Of a stretch of 36,433 nucleotides of DNA, positions 25,272 through 33,842 are shown one piece after another (positions within the stretch are counted from its first letter, which is position 1; every line of letters starts with the position of its first letter). The DNA comes from an uncultured Bacteroides sp. (lineage in GTDB: Bacteria; Bacteroidota; Bacteroidia; Bacteroidales; Bacteroidaceae). The notes below the pieces were generated by a model. That model was given only the letters and a program-made list of their open reading frames with translations. It did not search any database and was not told the DNA's origin. A program made the position numbers and the translations under genes. Location of the stretch: NCBI GenBank assembly GCA_958477465.1, contig CAUEFX010000045.1:1-36433 (forward strand), given 5' to 3'.

Positions 25272-25589
25272 ATGTACGCAATTGTAGAAATTAACGGTCA
25301 GCAATTCAAAGCAGAAGCTGGCAAAAAACTGTTTGTACACCACATCCAGAATGCAGAAAACGGTGCAACAGTAGAATTCGACAAAGTTCTTTTGGTAGAC
25401 AAAGATGGCAACATCACTGTAGGTGTTCCTACTGTAGAAGGTGCAAAAGTTGTTTGCCAGATCGTTTCAAGTCTAGTAAAAGGTGACAAAGAACTTGTTT
25501 TCCACAAGAAAAGAAGAAAAGGTTACAGAAAACTGAACGGTCACCGTCAGCAGTTTACAGAGTTAACAATTACAGAAGTAGTAGCTTAA
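25272..25589 (+). CDS. rplU: 50S ribosomal protein L21
   Basis: A structural protein of the large ribosomal subunit that binds 23S rRNA. The 105 residues have the usual length, with the N-terminal MYAIVEINGQQFKAEAGKKL and the basic C-terminal loop HKKRRKGYRKLNGHRQQFTEL that contacts RNA. It is first in an operon with rpmA 21 bases downstream, the classic L21-L27 pair. The codon choice differs from neighbours (many GTA, AAC and GGT codons, few GC-rich ones), as expected of a highly expressed gene. A strong promoter lies upstream. Confidence 0.97.
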   Translation: MYAIVEINGQQFKAEAGKKLFVHHIQNAENGATVEFDKVLLVDKDGNITVGVPTVEGAKVVCQIVSSLVKGDKELVFHKKRRKGYRKLNGHRQQFTELTITEVVA

Positions 25590-25610
25590 TCAATTAAAAA
25601 GTAGAAAGAA

Positions 25611-25880
25611 ATGGCTCATAAAAAAGGTGTCGGTAGTTCTAAGAACGGCCGCGAATCACACAGCAAGAGATTAGGCGTTAAGATATTTGGTGGCGAAGCT
25701 TGCAAAGCAGGTAACATCATCGTTCGTCAAAGAGGTACTGAATTCCACCCGGGTGAAAACATGGGTATGGGTAAGGACCACACTCTTTTCGCTTTAGTAG
25801 ATGGAACAGTTAGTTTCAAAGTAACCAGAGAAGATAGAAGATACGTATCTATCATCCCGGCTGAAGCAACAGAAGCATAA
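25611..25880 (+). CDS. rpmA: 50S ribosomal protein L27
   Basis: A large-subunit protein whose N-terminal tail reaches towards the peptidyl-transferase centre. The 89 residues begin MAHKKGVGSSKNGRES, with no N-terminal extension of the kind removed by Prp protease in Firmicutes. The body shows the standard FGGEACKAGNIIVRQRGTEF and the GMGKDHTLFALVDGTV segment. It is cotranscribed with rplU and followed after 26 bases by an intrinsic terminator at 25907-25945. Confidence 0.97.
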   Translation: MAHKKGVGSSKNGRESHSKRLGVKIFGGEACKAGNIIVRQRGTEFHPGENMGMGKDHTLFALVDGTVSFKVTREDRRYVSIIPAEATEA

Positions 25881-25906
25881 GCTTCGGACATAACCATACA
25901 GAAGAC

Positions 25907-25945
25907 GGAGATGTAATCCAAGTGATTGCATCTCCTTTCTTTTTT
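25907..25945 (+). terminator. Intrinsic terminator of rplU-rpmA
   Basis: GGAGATG-TAATC and GATTGCATCTCC pair across a short loop (25907-25935), followed by a T-rich run to 25945. Position and shape are those of a standard intrinsic terminator. Confidence 0.85.
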
Positions 25946-25979
25946 ATACACTAAAGAGCCGCATCTCTGTATTTTTATT

Positions 25980-25987
25980 TATCTTTG
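25980..25987 (+). promoter_or_regulatory. Bacteroides -7 promoter box for serS
   Basis: TATCTTTG lies 38 bases before the serS ATG, just after the rpmA terminator. The -33 region is weak. Confidence 0.55.
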
Positions 25988-26024
25988 TACCCTCAAAGAG
26001 AAATGTTCATAAAAAAGTATTGGT

Positions 26025-27299
26025 ATGCTTACGATTAAACAAATTACAGAAAACACCGACGCGGTAATCCGTGGTCTGGAAAAGAAACATTTCAAAGACG
26101 CAGCAGCAGCCATTGCCAAAGTCATTGAAGTGAATGACAAGAGACGTAACACACAGAATCAATTAGATAAAAACCTGGCAGAGGTAAACTCGCTGTCGAG
26201 AACGATCGGCCAGTTGATGAAAGAAGGCAAGAAAGAAGAAGCAGAATCTGCACGCACACGTGTTGCCGAACTGAAAGAGACCAACAAGGCTCTGGATGCA
26301 ACCATGACTGAAGCCGCTACCGAACTTCAGAACCTTCTGTACACCATCCCCAACGTTCCTTACGATGACGTGCCCGAAGGTGTAGGCGCAGAAGACAACG
26401 TAGTGGAAAAAATGGGAGGAATGGAAACCGAACTTCCCAAAGATGCCCTACCCCACTGGGAACTGGCCAAGAAATATGACCTGATAGACTTTGATCTCGG
26501 TGTAAAAATCACCGGAGCAGGTTTTCCCGTATACAAAGGTAAAGGAGCACAGCTGCAACGTGCGCTCATCAACTTCTTCCTCGATGAAGCACGCAAATCC
26601 GGATATACGGAAGTCATGCCTCCGACAGTAGTCAACGCCGCTTCCGGCTACGGAACAGGACAGCTGCCCGACAAAGAAGGACAGATGTATCACTGCGAAG
26701 TGGACGATCTTTATCTGATCCCGACAGCTGAAGTGCCGGTAACCAATATCTACCGCGATGTCATCTTGGACGAGAAACAACTTCCGATCAAGAATTGTGC
26801 TTATACCCAGTGCTTCCGCCGCGAAGCCGGCTCTTACGGTAAAGATGTCCGCGGACTGAACCGTCTGCACGAATTCTCAAAAGTGGAATTGGTACGCATC
26901 GACAAGCCGGAACACTCCCGCCAGTCGCACAAAGAGATGTTGGACCACGTAGAAGGCCTGTTGCAGAAACTGGAACTCCCCTACCGTATTCTCCGTCTTT
27001 GCGGAGGAGACATGAGCTTCACCGCTGCCCTCTGCTTCGACTTTGAAGTCTATTCAGAAGCACAGAAGCGCTGGTTGGAAGTAAGTTCCGTTTCCAACTT
27101 CGACACCTACCAGGCCAACCGTCTGAAATGCCGTTATCGCAATGGCGAAAAGAAGACAGAGCTTTGCCACACACTGAACGGATCTGCACTGGCACTGCCG
27201 CGTATCGTAGCCGCACTGCTCGAAAACAACCAGACACCGGAAGGCATCCGGATACCGAAAGCACTGGTTCCCTATTGCGGATTCGAGATTATCGATTAA
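26025..27299 (+). CDS. serS: Seryl-tRNA synthetase
   Basis: A class II aminoacyl-tRNA synthetase that charges tRNA-Ser, and tRNA-Sec where present. The 424 residues are the standard length. Residues about 27-105 form the long antiparallel coiled-coil arm that grips the variable arm of tRNA-Ser. The catalytic core carries TAEVP (234-238), motif 2 FRREAGSYGKDVRGLNRLH (264-282) and motif 3 NGSALALPRIVAALLEN (385-401). It has its own promoter and an intrinsic terminator and so appears monocistronic. Nothing unusual is seen. Confidence 0.97.
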   Translation: MLTIKQITENTDAVIRGLEKKHFKDAAAAIAKVIEVNDKRRNTQNQLDKNLAEVNSLSRTIGQLMKEGKKEEAESARTRVAELKETNKALDATMTEAATELQNLLYTIPNVPYDDVPEGVGAEDNVVEKMGGMETELPKDALPHWELAKKYDLIDFDLGVKITGAGFPVYKGKGAQLQRALINFFLDEARKSGYTEVMPPTVVNAASGYGTGQLPDKEGQMYHCEVDDLYLIPTAEVPVTNIYRDVILDEKQLPIKNCAYTQCFRREAGSYGKDVRGLNRLHEFSKVELVRIDKPEHSRQSHKEMLDHVEGLLQKLELPYRILRLCGGDMSFTAALCFDFEVYSEAQKRWLEVSSVSNFDTYQANRLKCRYRNGEKKTELCHTLNGSALALPRIVAALLENNQTPEGIRIPKALVPYCGFEIID

Positions 27300-27323
27300 A
27301 GGAAATGGTCACAGATACACAAG

Positions 27324-27351
27324 AAGCCGCCCCAAAAAGGCGGCTTTTCTT
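27324..27351 (+). terminator. Intrinsic terminator of serS
   Basis: AAGCCGCC (27324-27331) pairs with GGCGGCTT (27339-27346), a GC-rich 8-bp stem with a seven-base loop followed by a T-rich run. The end of the T-rich run overlaps the -33 box of the next gene. Confidence 0.9.
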
Positions 27352-27380
27352 TTGTTATTCCCAAATAAGCCGTATCTTTG
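27351..27380 (+). promoter_or_regulatory. Promoter of the oxidoreductase fusion gene
   Basis: TTTG (27351-27354) and TATCTTTG (27373-27380) are 18 bases apart, 56 bases before the ATG at 27436. The -33 element is placed inside the tail of the serS terminator. Confidence 0.65.
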
Positions 27381-27435
27381 CCAAAATATCATTCTGATAG
27401 CAGTTACGTAATAAATCCAACAAATTAATTAGATA

Positions 27436-29724
27436 ATGAACAAAATCATTAACAAAGAACATTTTTCCGAGAAAGTGTTCAAACTGGAGATAGAAGCTCC
27501 GCTAATAGCGAAATCCCGCAAAGCAGGGCATTTTGTCATTGTTCGCGTAGGCGAAAAAGGCGAACGTATGCCACTGACTATTGCAGGCGCTGATGTTAAA
27601 AAAGGAACCATCACTTTGGTTGTGCAAGAAGTGGGACTTTCTTCTACCAGACTCTGTGAGCTCAATGTAGGTGATTATATCACCGATGTTGTTGGTCCAC
27701 TGGGGCAAGCCACACACATCGAGAACTTCGGAACAGTGGTCTGTGCCGGCGGTGGCGTGGGCGTGGCTCCGATGCTGCCTATCGTTCAGGCTCTCAAGGC
27801 TGCCGGAAACCGTGTCATCACCGTTCTGGCAGGACGAACCAAGGAACTGATTATCCTCGAAAAAGAGATGCGCGAAAGCTCGGACGAAGTGATTATCATG
27901 ACAGACGACGGCTCTTACGGCCGTAAAGGACTCGTTACGGAAGGCGTGGAAGAGGTCATCAAACGCGAAAAAGTAAACAAATGCTTTGCCATCGGACCGG
28001 CCATCATGATGAAATTCGTATGCCTGCTGACTAAAAAATATGAAATCCCCACAGATGTATCGCTGAACACCATCATGGTGGACGGTACAGGCATGTGCGG
28101 TGCCTGCCGTATTACGATCGGCGGTAAAACAAAATTCGTGTGTGTAGACGGTCCGGAGTTCGATGGGCATCAAGTGGACTTCGACGAGATGCTGAAACGT
28201 ATGGGTGCTTTCAAAAGCATCGAACGTGAAGAGATGCACAAACTCGAAGAGCACTGCGAAGCGACTCAAGCCAAAGATGAAAACAGCCGTAATGCTCCCT
28301 GGCGCGAAGAGCTGCGCAAAAGCATCAAAGCCAAAGACCGCTCGAACATAGAACGCTGCAAGATGAACGAGCTGGATGCAGAATACCGCTCGCACAGCCG
28401 CAAAGAAGAGGTGAACCAGGGATTGACCCAAGAACAGGCCCTCGTGGAAGCCCAGCGTTGCCTGGACTGTGCCAATCCGGGATGTATGAGCGGCTGTCCG
28501 GTCGGAATCGACATCCCCCGTTTCATTAAAAACATCGAGCGCGGCGAATTCCTCGAAGCAGCCAAGACACTGAAAGAGACCAGCGCCCTCCCTGCCGTAT
28601 GCGGCCGTGTATGCCCGCAGGAGAAGCAATGCGAATCCAAATGTATCCACCGGAAAATGGGCAAAGAGGCTGTAGCCATCGGCTACCTCGAACGCTTCGC
28701 CGCCGATTACGAACGCGAAAGCGGACAGATGTCCGTGCCCGAAATAGCAGAAAAGAACGGAATCAAAGTAGCTGTGATCGGTTCGGGTCCTGCCGGACTC
28801 TCCTTTGCGGGAGACATGGCCAAATACGGATACGATGTCACAGTATTCGAGGCACTGCACGAAATTGGCGGTGTATTGAAATACGGTATCCCCGAATTCC
28901 GTTTGCCGAACAGAATCGTGGATGTCGAGATAGACAACCTGGCCAAGATGGGAGTCACTTTCATCAAAGACTGCATCGTCGGTAAGACAATCAGCGTGGA
29001 ACAGTTGGAAGAGGAGGGTTTCAAAGGTATATTCGTTGCTTCCGGCGCCGGATTGCCTAACTTCATGAACATACCGGGCGAGAACTCCATCAACATCATG
29101 TCGTCCAATGAATACCTGACCCGTGTCAACCTGATGGATGCCGCCAATCCGGACTCCGACACTCCGGTAGCCTTCGGCAAGAACGTAGCCGTGATCGGTG
29201 GCGGCAATACGGCGATGGACTCCGTCCGCACGGCCAAGCGTCTCGGCGCAGAACGTGCCATGATCATCTACCGCCGCTCGGAAGAAGAGATGCCTGCCCG
29301 TCTGGAGGAGGTGAAACATGCCAAGGAAGAGGGAGTGGAATTCATGACCTTGCACAACCCGATTGAATATCTGGCGGATGAGCAGGGACGTGTAAAGCAA
29401 GTCGTCCTGCAGAAAATGAAACTCGGCGAACCGGACGCATCCGGACGTCGCAGCCCTGTGCCCATTCCGGGTGCCACCGAAACAATCGACATCGACCTGG
29501 CCATCGTCAGCGTAGGAGTATCTCCCAACCCGATTGTACCGAGTTCGATAAAAGGCCTGGAATTGGGGCGTAAAGGTACCATTGCAGTAAACGACAACAT
29601 GCAGTCGTCCATCCCGACCATCTATGCCGGTGGAGACATCGTACGCGGCGGTGCCACCGTTATCCTTGCCATGGGCGACGGACGCAAAGCGGCAGCAGCC
29701 ATGAACGAACAGCTTAAAAAATAA
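27436..29724 (+). CDS. Fused SudB/SudA (NfnAB-like) NADPH oxidoreductase
   Basis: A 762-residue flavo-iron-sulfur fusion. Residues about 1-265 match the ferredoxin-NADP reductase-like SudB/NfnA/PyrK group: a flavin-binding barrel, the CAGGGVGVAPMLP nucleotide loop (103-115) and a [2Fe-2S] site with Cys221, Cys224 and Cys236. Asp216 sits where NfnA uses an aspartate ligand. Residues about 290-762 match the glutamate synthase small subunit (GltD/SudA/NfnB). Eight cysteines (342, 345, 350, 354; 389, 393, 399, 403) suit two [4Fe-4S] clusters, with FAD-binding GSGPAG (449-454) and NADPH-binding VIGGGNTA (586-593). In relatives the two halves are separate subunits that couple NADH, NADPH and ferredoxin. 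No glutamate synthase large subunit is adjacent, so electron bifurcation or transhydrogenation is the better guess. Confidence 0.88.
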   Translation: MNKIINKEHFSEKVFKLEIEAPLIAKSRKAGHFVIVRVGEKGERMPLTIAGADVKKGTITLVVQEVGLSSTRLCELNVGDYITDVVGPLGQATHIENFGTVVCAGGGVGVAPMLPIVQALKAAGNRVITVLAGRTKELIILEKEMRESSDEVIIMTDDGSYGRKGLVTEGVEEVIKREKVNKCFAIGPAIMMKFVCLLTKKYEIPTDVSLNTIMVDGTGMCGACRITIGGKTKFVCVDGPEFDGHQVDFDEMLKRMGAFKSIEREEMHKLEEHCEATQAKDENSRNAPWREELRKSIKAKDRSNIERCKMNELDAEYRSHSRKEEVNQGLTQEQALVEAQRCLDCANPGCMSGCPVGIDIPRFIKNIERGEFLEAAKTLKETSALPAVCGRVCPQEKQCESKCIHRKMGKEAVAIGYLERFAADYERESGQMSVPEIAEKNGIKVAVIGSGPAGLSFAGDMAKYGYDVTVFEALHEIGGVLKYGIPEFRLPNRIVDVEIDNLAKMGVTFIKDCIVGKTISVEQLEEEGFKGIFVASGAGLPNFMNIPGENSINIMSSNEYLTRVNLMDAANPDSDTPVAFGKNVAVIGGGNTAMDSVRTAKRLGAERAMIIYRRSEEEMPARLEEVKHAKEEGVEFMTLHNPIEYLADEQGRVKQVVLQKMKLGEPDASGRRSPVPIPGATETIDIDLAIVSVGVSPNPIVPSSIKGLELGRKGTIAVNDNMQSSIPTIYAGGDIVRGGATVILAMGDGRKAAAAMNEQLKK

Positions 29725-29728
29725 ACAA

Positions 29729-29794
29729 CGCCAAAGCCCGATCTCAGAGAGTCAGCATCCGCAGCCTTTCCGGGCACTCACTTGGGTTTTGGCG
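29729..29794. other. Structured segment after the oxidoreductase gene
   Basis: CGCCAAA (29729-29735) pairs with TTTGGCG (29788-29794), and inside it GCCCG (29736-29740) pairs with CGGGC (29771-29775), giving a nested stem of about 66 bases starting 4 bases after the stop codon. It could be a 3' stabilising structure or part of a compound terminator with 29806-29846. Confidence 0.45.
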
Positions 29795-29805
29795 CACCTT
29801 CCGAT

Positions 29806-29846
29806 AAAAAAATCCCGCTTACACCATCATGTAAACGGGATTTTTT
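29806..29846. terminator. Bidirectional terminator between the oxidoreductase and panD
   Basis: AAAAAATCCCG pairs with CGGGATTTTTT around an inner TTACA/TGTAA stem. A-runs and T-runs on the two sides allow termination of both the plus-strand oxidoreductase gene and the minus-strand panC-panD operon. Confidence 0.85.
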
Positions 29847-29874
29847 ATATCTCAAGAACCGATTTCCGACTCTC

Positions 29875-30228
29875 CTATTTCACCACACTGTTCGTTGCCG
29901 GATCCGGAAATATCACTGTCGGCTTAAATGATTTCGCCTCTTCAAAATCCATCAGCGCATACGACATGATAATCACAATATCGTCCGGCTGAACTTTCCG
30001 GGCTGCCGCACCGTTCAGACAGATCTTGCCCGAACCGCGTTCGCCTTTGATAATATAGGTTTCAAAACGCTCACCGTTATTATTGTCAGCGATATACACC
30101 TTTTCACCGGCAATCATGTTCGCAGCATCCATCAGGTCTTCATCAATCGTAATGCTACCCATGTAGTTCAGATTGGCCTCCGTGACGCGCGCACAATGGA
30201 TTTTCGACTTCAACACTTCAATCATCAT
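29875..30228 (-). CDS. panD: Aspartate 1-decarboxylase
   Basis: Makes beta-alanine from aspartate for pantothenate and coenzyme A synthesis. The 117-residue proenzyme has the self-cleavage site Gly24-Ser25 (NLNYMGSITID), where Ser25 becomes the pyruvoyl group of the active enzyme. Downstream landmarks are NNNGERFETYIIKGERGSG (49-67) and the conserved NGAAA. It starts 23 bases after the panC stop, so panC-panD form a minus-strand operon for the two arms that meet at pantothenate. The first ATG is used because it gives the same cleavage numbering as E. coli PanD; the second, adjacent ATG is possible. Confidence 0.96.
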   Translation of the reverse strand: MMIEVLKSKIHCARVTEANLNYMGSITIDEDLMDAANMIAGEKVYIADNNNGERFETYIIKGERGSGKICLNGAAARKVQPDDIVIIMSYALMDFEEAKSFKPTVIFPDPATNSVVK

Positions 30229-30251
30229 AAGAGTTTGGTCTTTTTTTATGT

Positions 30252-31100
30252 TTAAACTTCTTTGTATTTAATGTTATCAATCAGGCGGACTTCTCCACAA
30301 AATACCGTGATACAGCCCACTGCATACGATGTATCCTTCCAATTTCCAATCTTCTGCAAAGTATTTCCGTCTACTATCTCAAAATACTCCAGACGAAGCC
30401 CCGGTGCAGCAGCAATGGCATCTTCCACCATCTTTTGTGTTTCACTCACCGAATGAGTGGCTGCAAAGGTACGACTTTTAAATAACGTGCGGGAAATATT
30501 TAAAGCATTTTCACGTTCTTCGGATGACAGACGGGCATTACGACTGCTCAGCGCCAGACCATCCTCCTCACGGACAATGGGACAGCCCACAATCTCAAGA
30601 TCAAACTTCATCTGACGCACCATCTCACGGATAATAGCCAACTGCTGGAAATCCTTCTCCCCGAAATAGGCACGATGCGGCTTCACGGCATCAAACAGCT
30701 TGCTTACGATCTGGCATACCCCGTTGAAATGTCCGGGACGGAACGCACCTTCCATTACCGTATCCAGAGGAGCGTAACTAAACCGGCGCGTATCGGGTTC
30801 GGGATACATCTCCTCTACCGAAGGAGCAAAAACCAGAGTAGCTCCACACTGCTCGAGCAGCTTGCAATCGGCCTCCAATGTACGTGGATATTTTACCAGA
30901 TCGTTTTTATCATTAAACTGAGTAGGGTTTACAAAAACGCTGACTACCGTTACGTCATTCTCATTTACACTACGCTTCACAAGTGATGCGTGCCCTGCAT
31001 GCAAAGCACCCATAGTAGGCACCAGTCCTACCTTTTTCCCTTGGGCTTTCAATGCCGACAATTCAGCCTGCAAGTCCTTGATCGTATGTATTACTTTCAT
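30252..31100 (-). CDS. panC: Pantothenate synthetase
   Basis: Joins pantoate and beta-alanine with ATP to make pantothenate. From the Met at 31100 it has 282 residues, the normal length. The frame stays open to 31163, but the extra 21 residues are not conserved in the family and lie in promoter-like DNA. Motifs are the HxGH-type HAGH (34-37) in VPTMGALHAGHASLVKRS, FVNPTQFNDKNDLVKYPRT (56-74), FRPGHFNGVCQIVSKLF, YFGEKDFQQL and the late ALSSRNARLS. It heads the operon with panD. It diverges from the GT5-like gene, sharing a 246-base control region. There is no panB nearby. Confidence 0.96.
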   Translation of the reverse strand: MKVIHTIKDLQAELSALKAQGKKVGLVPTMGALHAGHASLVKRSVNENDVTVVSVFVNPTQFNDKNDLVKYPRTLEADCKLLEQCGATLVFAPSVEEMYPEPDTRRFSYAPLDTVMEGAFRPGHFNGVCQIVSKLFDAVKPHRAYFGEKDFQQLAIIREMVRQMKFDLEIVGCPIVREEDGLALSSRNARLSSEERENALNISRTLFKSRTFAATHSVSETQKMVEDAIAAAPGLRLEYFEIVDGNTLQKIGNWKDTSYAVGCITVFCGEVRLIDNIKYKEV

Positions 31101-31310
31101 TTCAATTCGCTCCTGTTTCTTTTTTGTTTGAAAAACAGTGCAAAATAAACTATTATTTACCATATAAAGAAGAAATATCGCAAATTAATGCAAAAGACGG
31201 GCACAAGGCTGAAATAAGCGAAAGCGTAGTTACCATTGAAAATCAATCACTTAACAATTCATAAGGAATTATACCGCCCAATGGCTTGCTTTAATGCCCT
31301 TTTTTTTTTA

Positions 31311-31318
31311 TATCTTTG
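31311..31318 (+). promoter_or_regulatory. Bacteroides -7 promoter box for the GT5-like gene
   Basis: TATCTTTG lies 29 bases before the ATG at 31347, after a run of T. Its position supports the start at 31347 over the upstream ATG at 31236, which would lie before the promoter. Confidence 0.6.
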
Positions 31319-31346
31319 CAGAATATTTACGAGAAGGATTGTTATT

Positions 31347-32171
31347 ATGACAAAAGCGAATAAGGTTTTATTTATTACACAAGAGATTACCCCTTACGTT
31401 TCTGAATCTGAAATGGCTAACATAGGCAGAAATCTACCCCAGGCCATCCAGGAAAAAGGTAGAGAGATCAGAACATTTATGCCCAAATGGGGAAATATCA
31501 ACGAACGCAGAAATCAGCTGCATGAAGTGATACGTCTTTCCGGTATGAATCTGATTATCGACGACACCGACCACCCGTTAATTATTAAAGTTGCCTCCAT
31601 ACAATCTGCACGTATGCAGGTGTATTTCATCGATAATGATGATTATTTCCAAAACAGACTGCAGACCTCCGATGAAAACGGCATAGAATACGAAGACAAC
31701 GACAGCCGTGCTATCTTCTATGCCAGAGGAGTGTTGGAGACGGTAAAAAAACTGCGTTGGACTCCCGACGTAATTCATTGCCACGGTTGGATGACCGCAT
31801 TGGCCCCCTTATACATTAAGAAAGCCTACAAAGACGAGCCTTCATTCCGCGATGCCAAAGTCGTATTTTCGGTATACGAAGACGATTTCAAGAATACGCT
31901 GAGCAGTGATTTCACGACCAAACTAATGCTGAAAGGTATCAGCAAAAAAGATGTGGCCATGCTGAAAGATCCGGTAGACTACACCACTTTATGCAAGTTG
32001 GCTGTCGATTATTCGGACGGGGTGATACAGAACAGCGCACACGTCAACGAAGAGATCATGGATTATGCACGCCAGTCCGGTAAACTGATTCTCGACTATC
32101 AGCCTGCCGAGACATACGCCGATGCCTGCAATGAGTTCTACGACAAGGTGTGGGAAAGAGAACAAGAATAA
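31347..32171 (+). CDS. Glycogen/starch synthase-like GT5 N-terminal domain protein
   Basis: A 274-residue protein matching only the N-terminal Rossmann half of GT5 glycogen/starch synthase (about 470 residues when complete). The family opening is present (VLFITQEITPYVSES, then ANIGRNLPQAIQEKG), but the ADP-glucose-binding K-x-G-G-L is replaced by SESEM (19-23), and the usual HxHDW reads HCHGW. No second glycosyltransferase domain follows; the frame ends at a normal stop, so this is not an obvious truncation in this strain. The start at 31347 fits the promoter and family; an upstream ATG at 31236 adds 37 unrelated residues. It is followed after 25 bases by a DUF4270 lipoprotein gene. It may bind glucan or regulate rather than synthesise. 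Confidence 0.82.
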   Translation: MTKANKVLFITQEITPYVSESEMANIGRNLPQAIQEKGREIRTFMPKWGNINERRNQLHEVIRLSGMNLIIDDTDHPLIIKVASIQSARMQVYFIDNDDYFQNRLQTSDENGIEYEDNDSRAIFYARGVLETVKKLRWTPDVIHCHGWMTALAPLYIKKAYKDEPSFRDAKVVFSVYEDDFKNTLSSDFTTKLMLKGISKKDVAMLKDPVDYTTLCKLAVDYSDGVIQNSAHVNEEIMDYARQSGKLILDYQPAETYADACNEFYDKVWEREQE

Positions 32172-32196
32172 AAATTTGAACTAAGATACGACGATC

Positions 32197-33732
32197 ATGA
32201 AGGTAAAATATCTATGGGTTATCCTATTGTCTCTAACATTCTTCGGATGTGATGACACTACCGGTACATTGGGATTAGGCATGTTTCCGGGTGGAGACCA
32301 GAATATAAACGGTAAAACGGCCACATTCGATGTCCAAACCCAATCGGAACTCGCCGGAAAGGTTTTTGCAAAGACAAGTATCGGCTATTTGGGAAAATTT
32401 ACCGACCCGGATTTCGGCTATTATGAAGCAAGTTTTCTGGCTCAGTTACATTGCAACAAAAACTTCACCTTCCCACCGCTCTATAATGCAGATACTCCCA
32501 ACGATCCCGATGCGATCATGGTGAAAAACGAAGTGTACCGCACAGAGTTGTCTTTGGTATACAGCAGCTATTTCGGTGACTCACTGGTGGCTTCTCATCT
32601 GAGTGTTTATCAGCTAAATAAGGATCTGAATAAAGAATCCGCCTATTATACCGACATCAATCCGGAAGAGTTCTACAATCCCGAAGATCTGTTGGGAGAG
32701 AAAGCCTATACGGCGGTAGACTTGTCCGTAGACAGTTCTGTCAGAAGCCAGGATGGCTACGCATCTTCGGTTACTGTAACCTTGCCGACGGAATTGGGCC
32801 AGAAGATTCTTGAGCAAAGCAGAAAAGCCGATGAAGAGAATAAGGATTTTGCAGATGTATTCGGTGATCTCTTCAAAGGTATTTATGTCAAAAACGACTA
32901 CGGTGACGGCACTATCCTCTATATAGACCAAATCGAGCTACGCGTCATCTACGAGTGTTATGTGAAAGGAACCGATGGCGCCAACCTTAAGAAAAGCGAT
33001 AATGTGACGGACTCTACCGCATACGGTTATCGGACATTTGCCGCTACCAAGGAGATCATTCAAGCCAATTCATTCAACAGCGATGAGAACAAAATCAAAG
33101 AGAAAGTAAACGAACGGGGATGGACGTATCTGAAAACTCCCGCCGGCATTTACACACAGGTATCGCTGCCGCTGAATGACATACGGGAAAAGCTGAGTCA
33201 GGATACGCTGAACGTTGTAAAACTGGCCCTGACCAACTACAACCAAAGCTATGATAATAACAAGTACGACTTCAGCATAAACGTACCGAGTTACGTATTG
33301 CTGGTTCGCGAAAAGGAGAAGGAAAGTTTCTTCCAGGATAATAAGATCAACGATGACGTTACTTCCTACATTGCCCAACACAATGCCATCAACACGAACC
33401 AGTATGTATTCTCCAACCTGTCGAGACTCATCAATACCTGTCTGGCAGAGCGAGAGGCAGCCGTTACGGCGCTCGAAAACGACGGGAAAATAGAAGGTAT
33501 CTTAGATGTCGATACAGGAACACCCGTTACGACCATTGAGGCATGGGAAAAAGCGACTCAATGGGATAAAGTCGCCATCATACCGATCACCATTACAAGA
33601 GATCAAAACACCAGTACCACGAACGGAAGTATCATCAGTGTTCTCAATGATCTTAAACCCGGTTATACGAAGCTGAAAGGAGGATTGGACAGCCCTCCGC
33701 TGTCATTGGAAGTTATTTATACTTCTTTCTAA
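32197..33732 (+). CDS. DUF4270 domain lipoprotein
   Basis: An exported lipoprotein of 511 residues. The signal peptide MKVKYLWVILLSLTFFGC ends in a lipobox with Cys18, followed by DDTTGTLG. The mature chain (strand-rich, with segments such as GKVFAKTSIGYLGKFTDPDFGYYEASF) fits DUF4270, a Bacteroidetes family of unknown function often found next to a starch-synthase-like gene. Aspartates after the lipidated cysteine may influence sorting; surface exposure is possible but unproven. It shares a transcript with the GT5-like gene 25 bases upstream and ends before the hairpin terminator at 33843-33883. No catalytic motif was recognised. Confidence 0.85.
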   Translation: MKVKYLWVILLSLTFFGCDDTTGTLGLGMFPGGDQNINGKTATFDVQTQSELAGKVFAKTSIGYLGKFTDPDFGYYEASFLAQLHCNKNFTFPPLYNADTPNDPDAIMVKNEVYRTELSLVYSSYFGDSLVASHLSVYQLNKDLNKESAYYTDINPEEFYNPEDLLGEKAYTAVDLSVDSSVRSQDGYASSVTVTLPTELGQKILEQSRKADEENKDFADVFGDLFKGIYVKNDYGDGTILYIDQIELRVIYECYVKGTDGANLKKSDNVTDSTAYGYRTFAATKEIIQANSFNSDENKIKEKVNERGWTYLKTPAGIYTQVSLPLNDIREKLSQDTLNVVKLALTNYNQSYDNNKYDFSINVPSYVLLVREKEKESFFQDNKINDDVTSYIAQHNAINTNQYVFSNLSRLINTCLAEREAAVTALENDGKIEGILDVDTGTPVTTIEAWEKATQWDKVAIIPITITRDQNTSTTNGSIISVLNDLKPGYTKLKGGLDSPPLSLEVIYTSF

Positions 33733-33842
33733 AGTCCAGGCCAGGATAAAGAATAAAAAAACGAGGAGGCATCAGAACTCAATTTTGTGCGATCACCACA
33801 GAGTACACAGAGTAACACTTTTGCCGGTACGTTTTTGAAATA

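Noticed and set aside
27502..29400. 632-codon minus-strand open frame inside the oxidoreductase gene
   Set aside because: It lies wholly antisense to a gene with clear FAD, NADPH and iron-sulfur motifs, and its Phe/His/Cys-rich translation resembles no protein family. It results from codon bias on the plus strand.
31101..31163. Upstream start for panC
   Set aside because: The extra 21 residues are unlike PanC N-termini, and the DNA there looks like the divergent promoter region.
31236..31346. Upstream ATG for the GT5-like protein
   Set aside because: It lies before the TATCTTTG promoter box, and the added residues do not match the family start.
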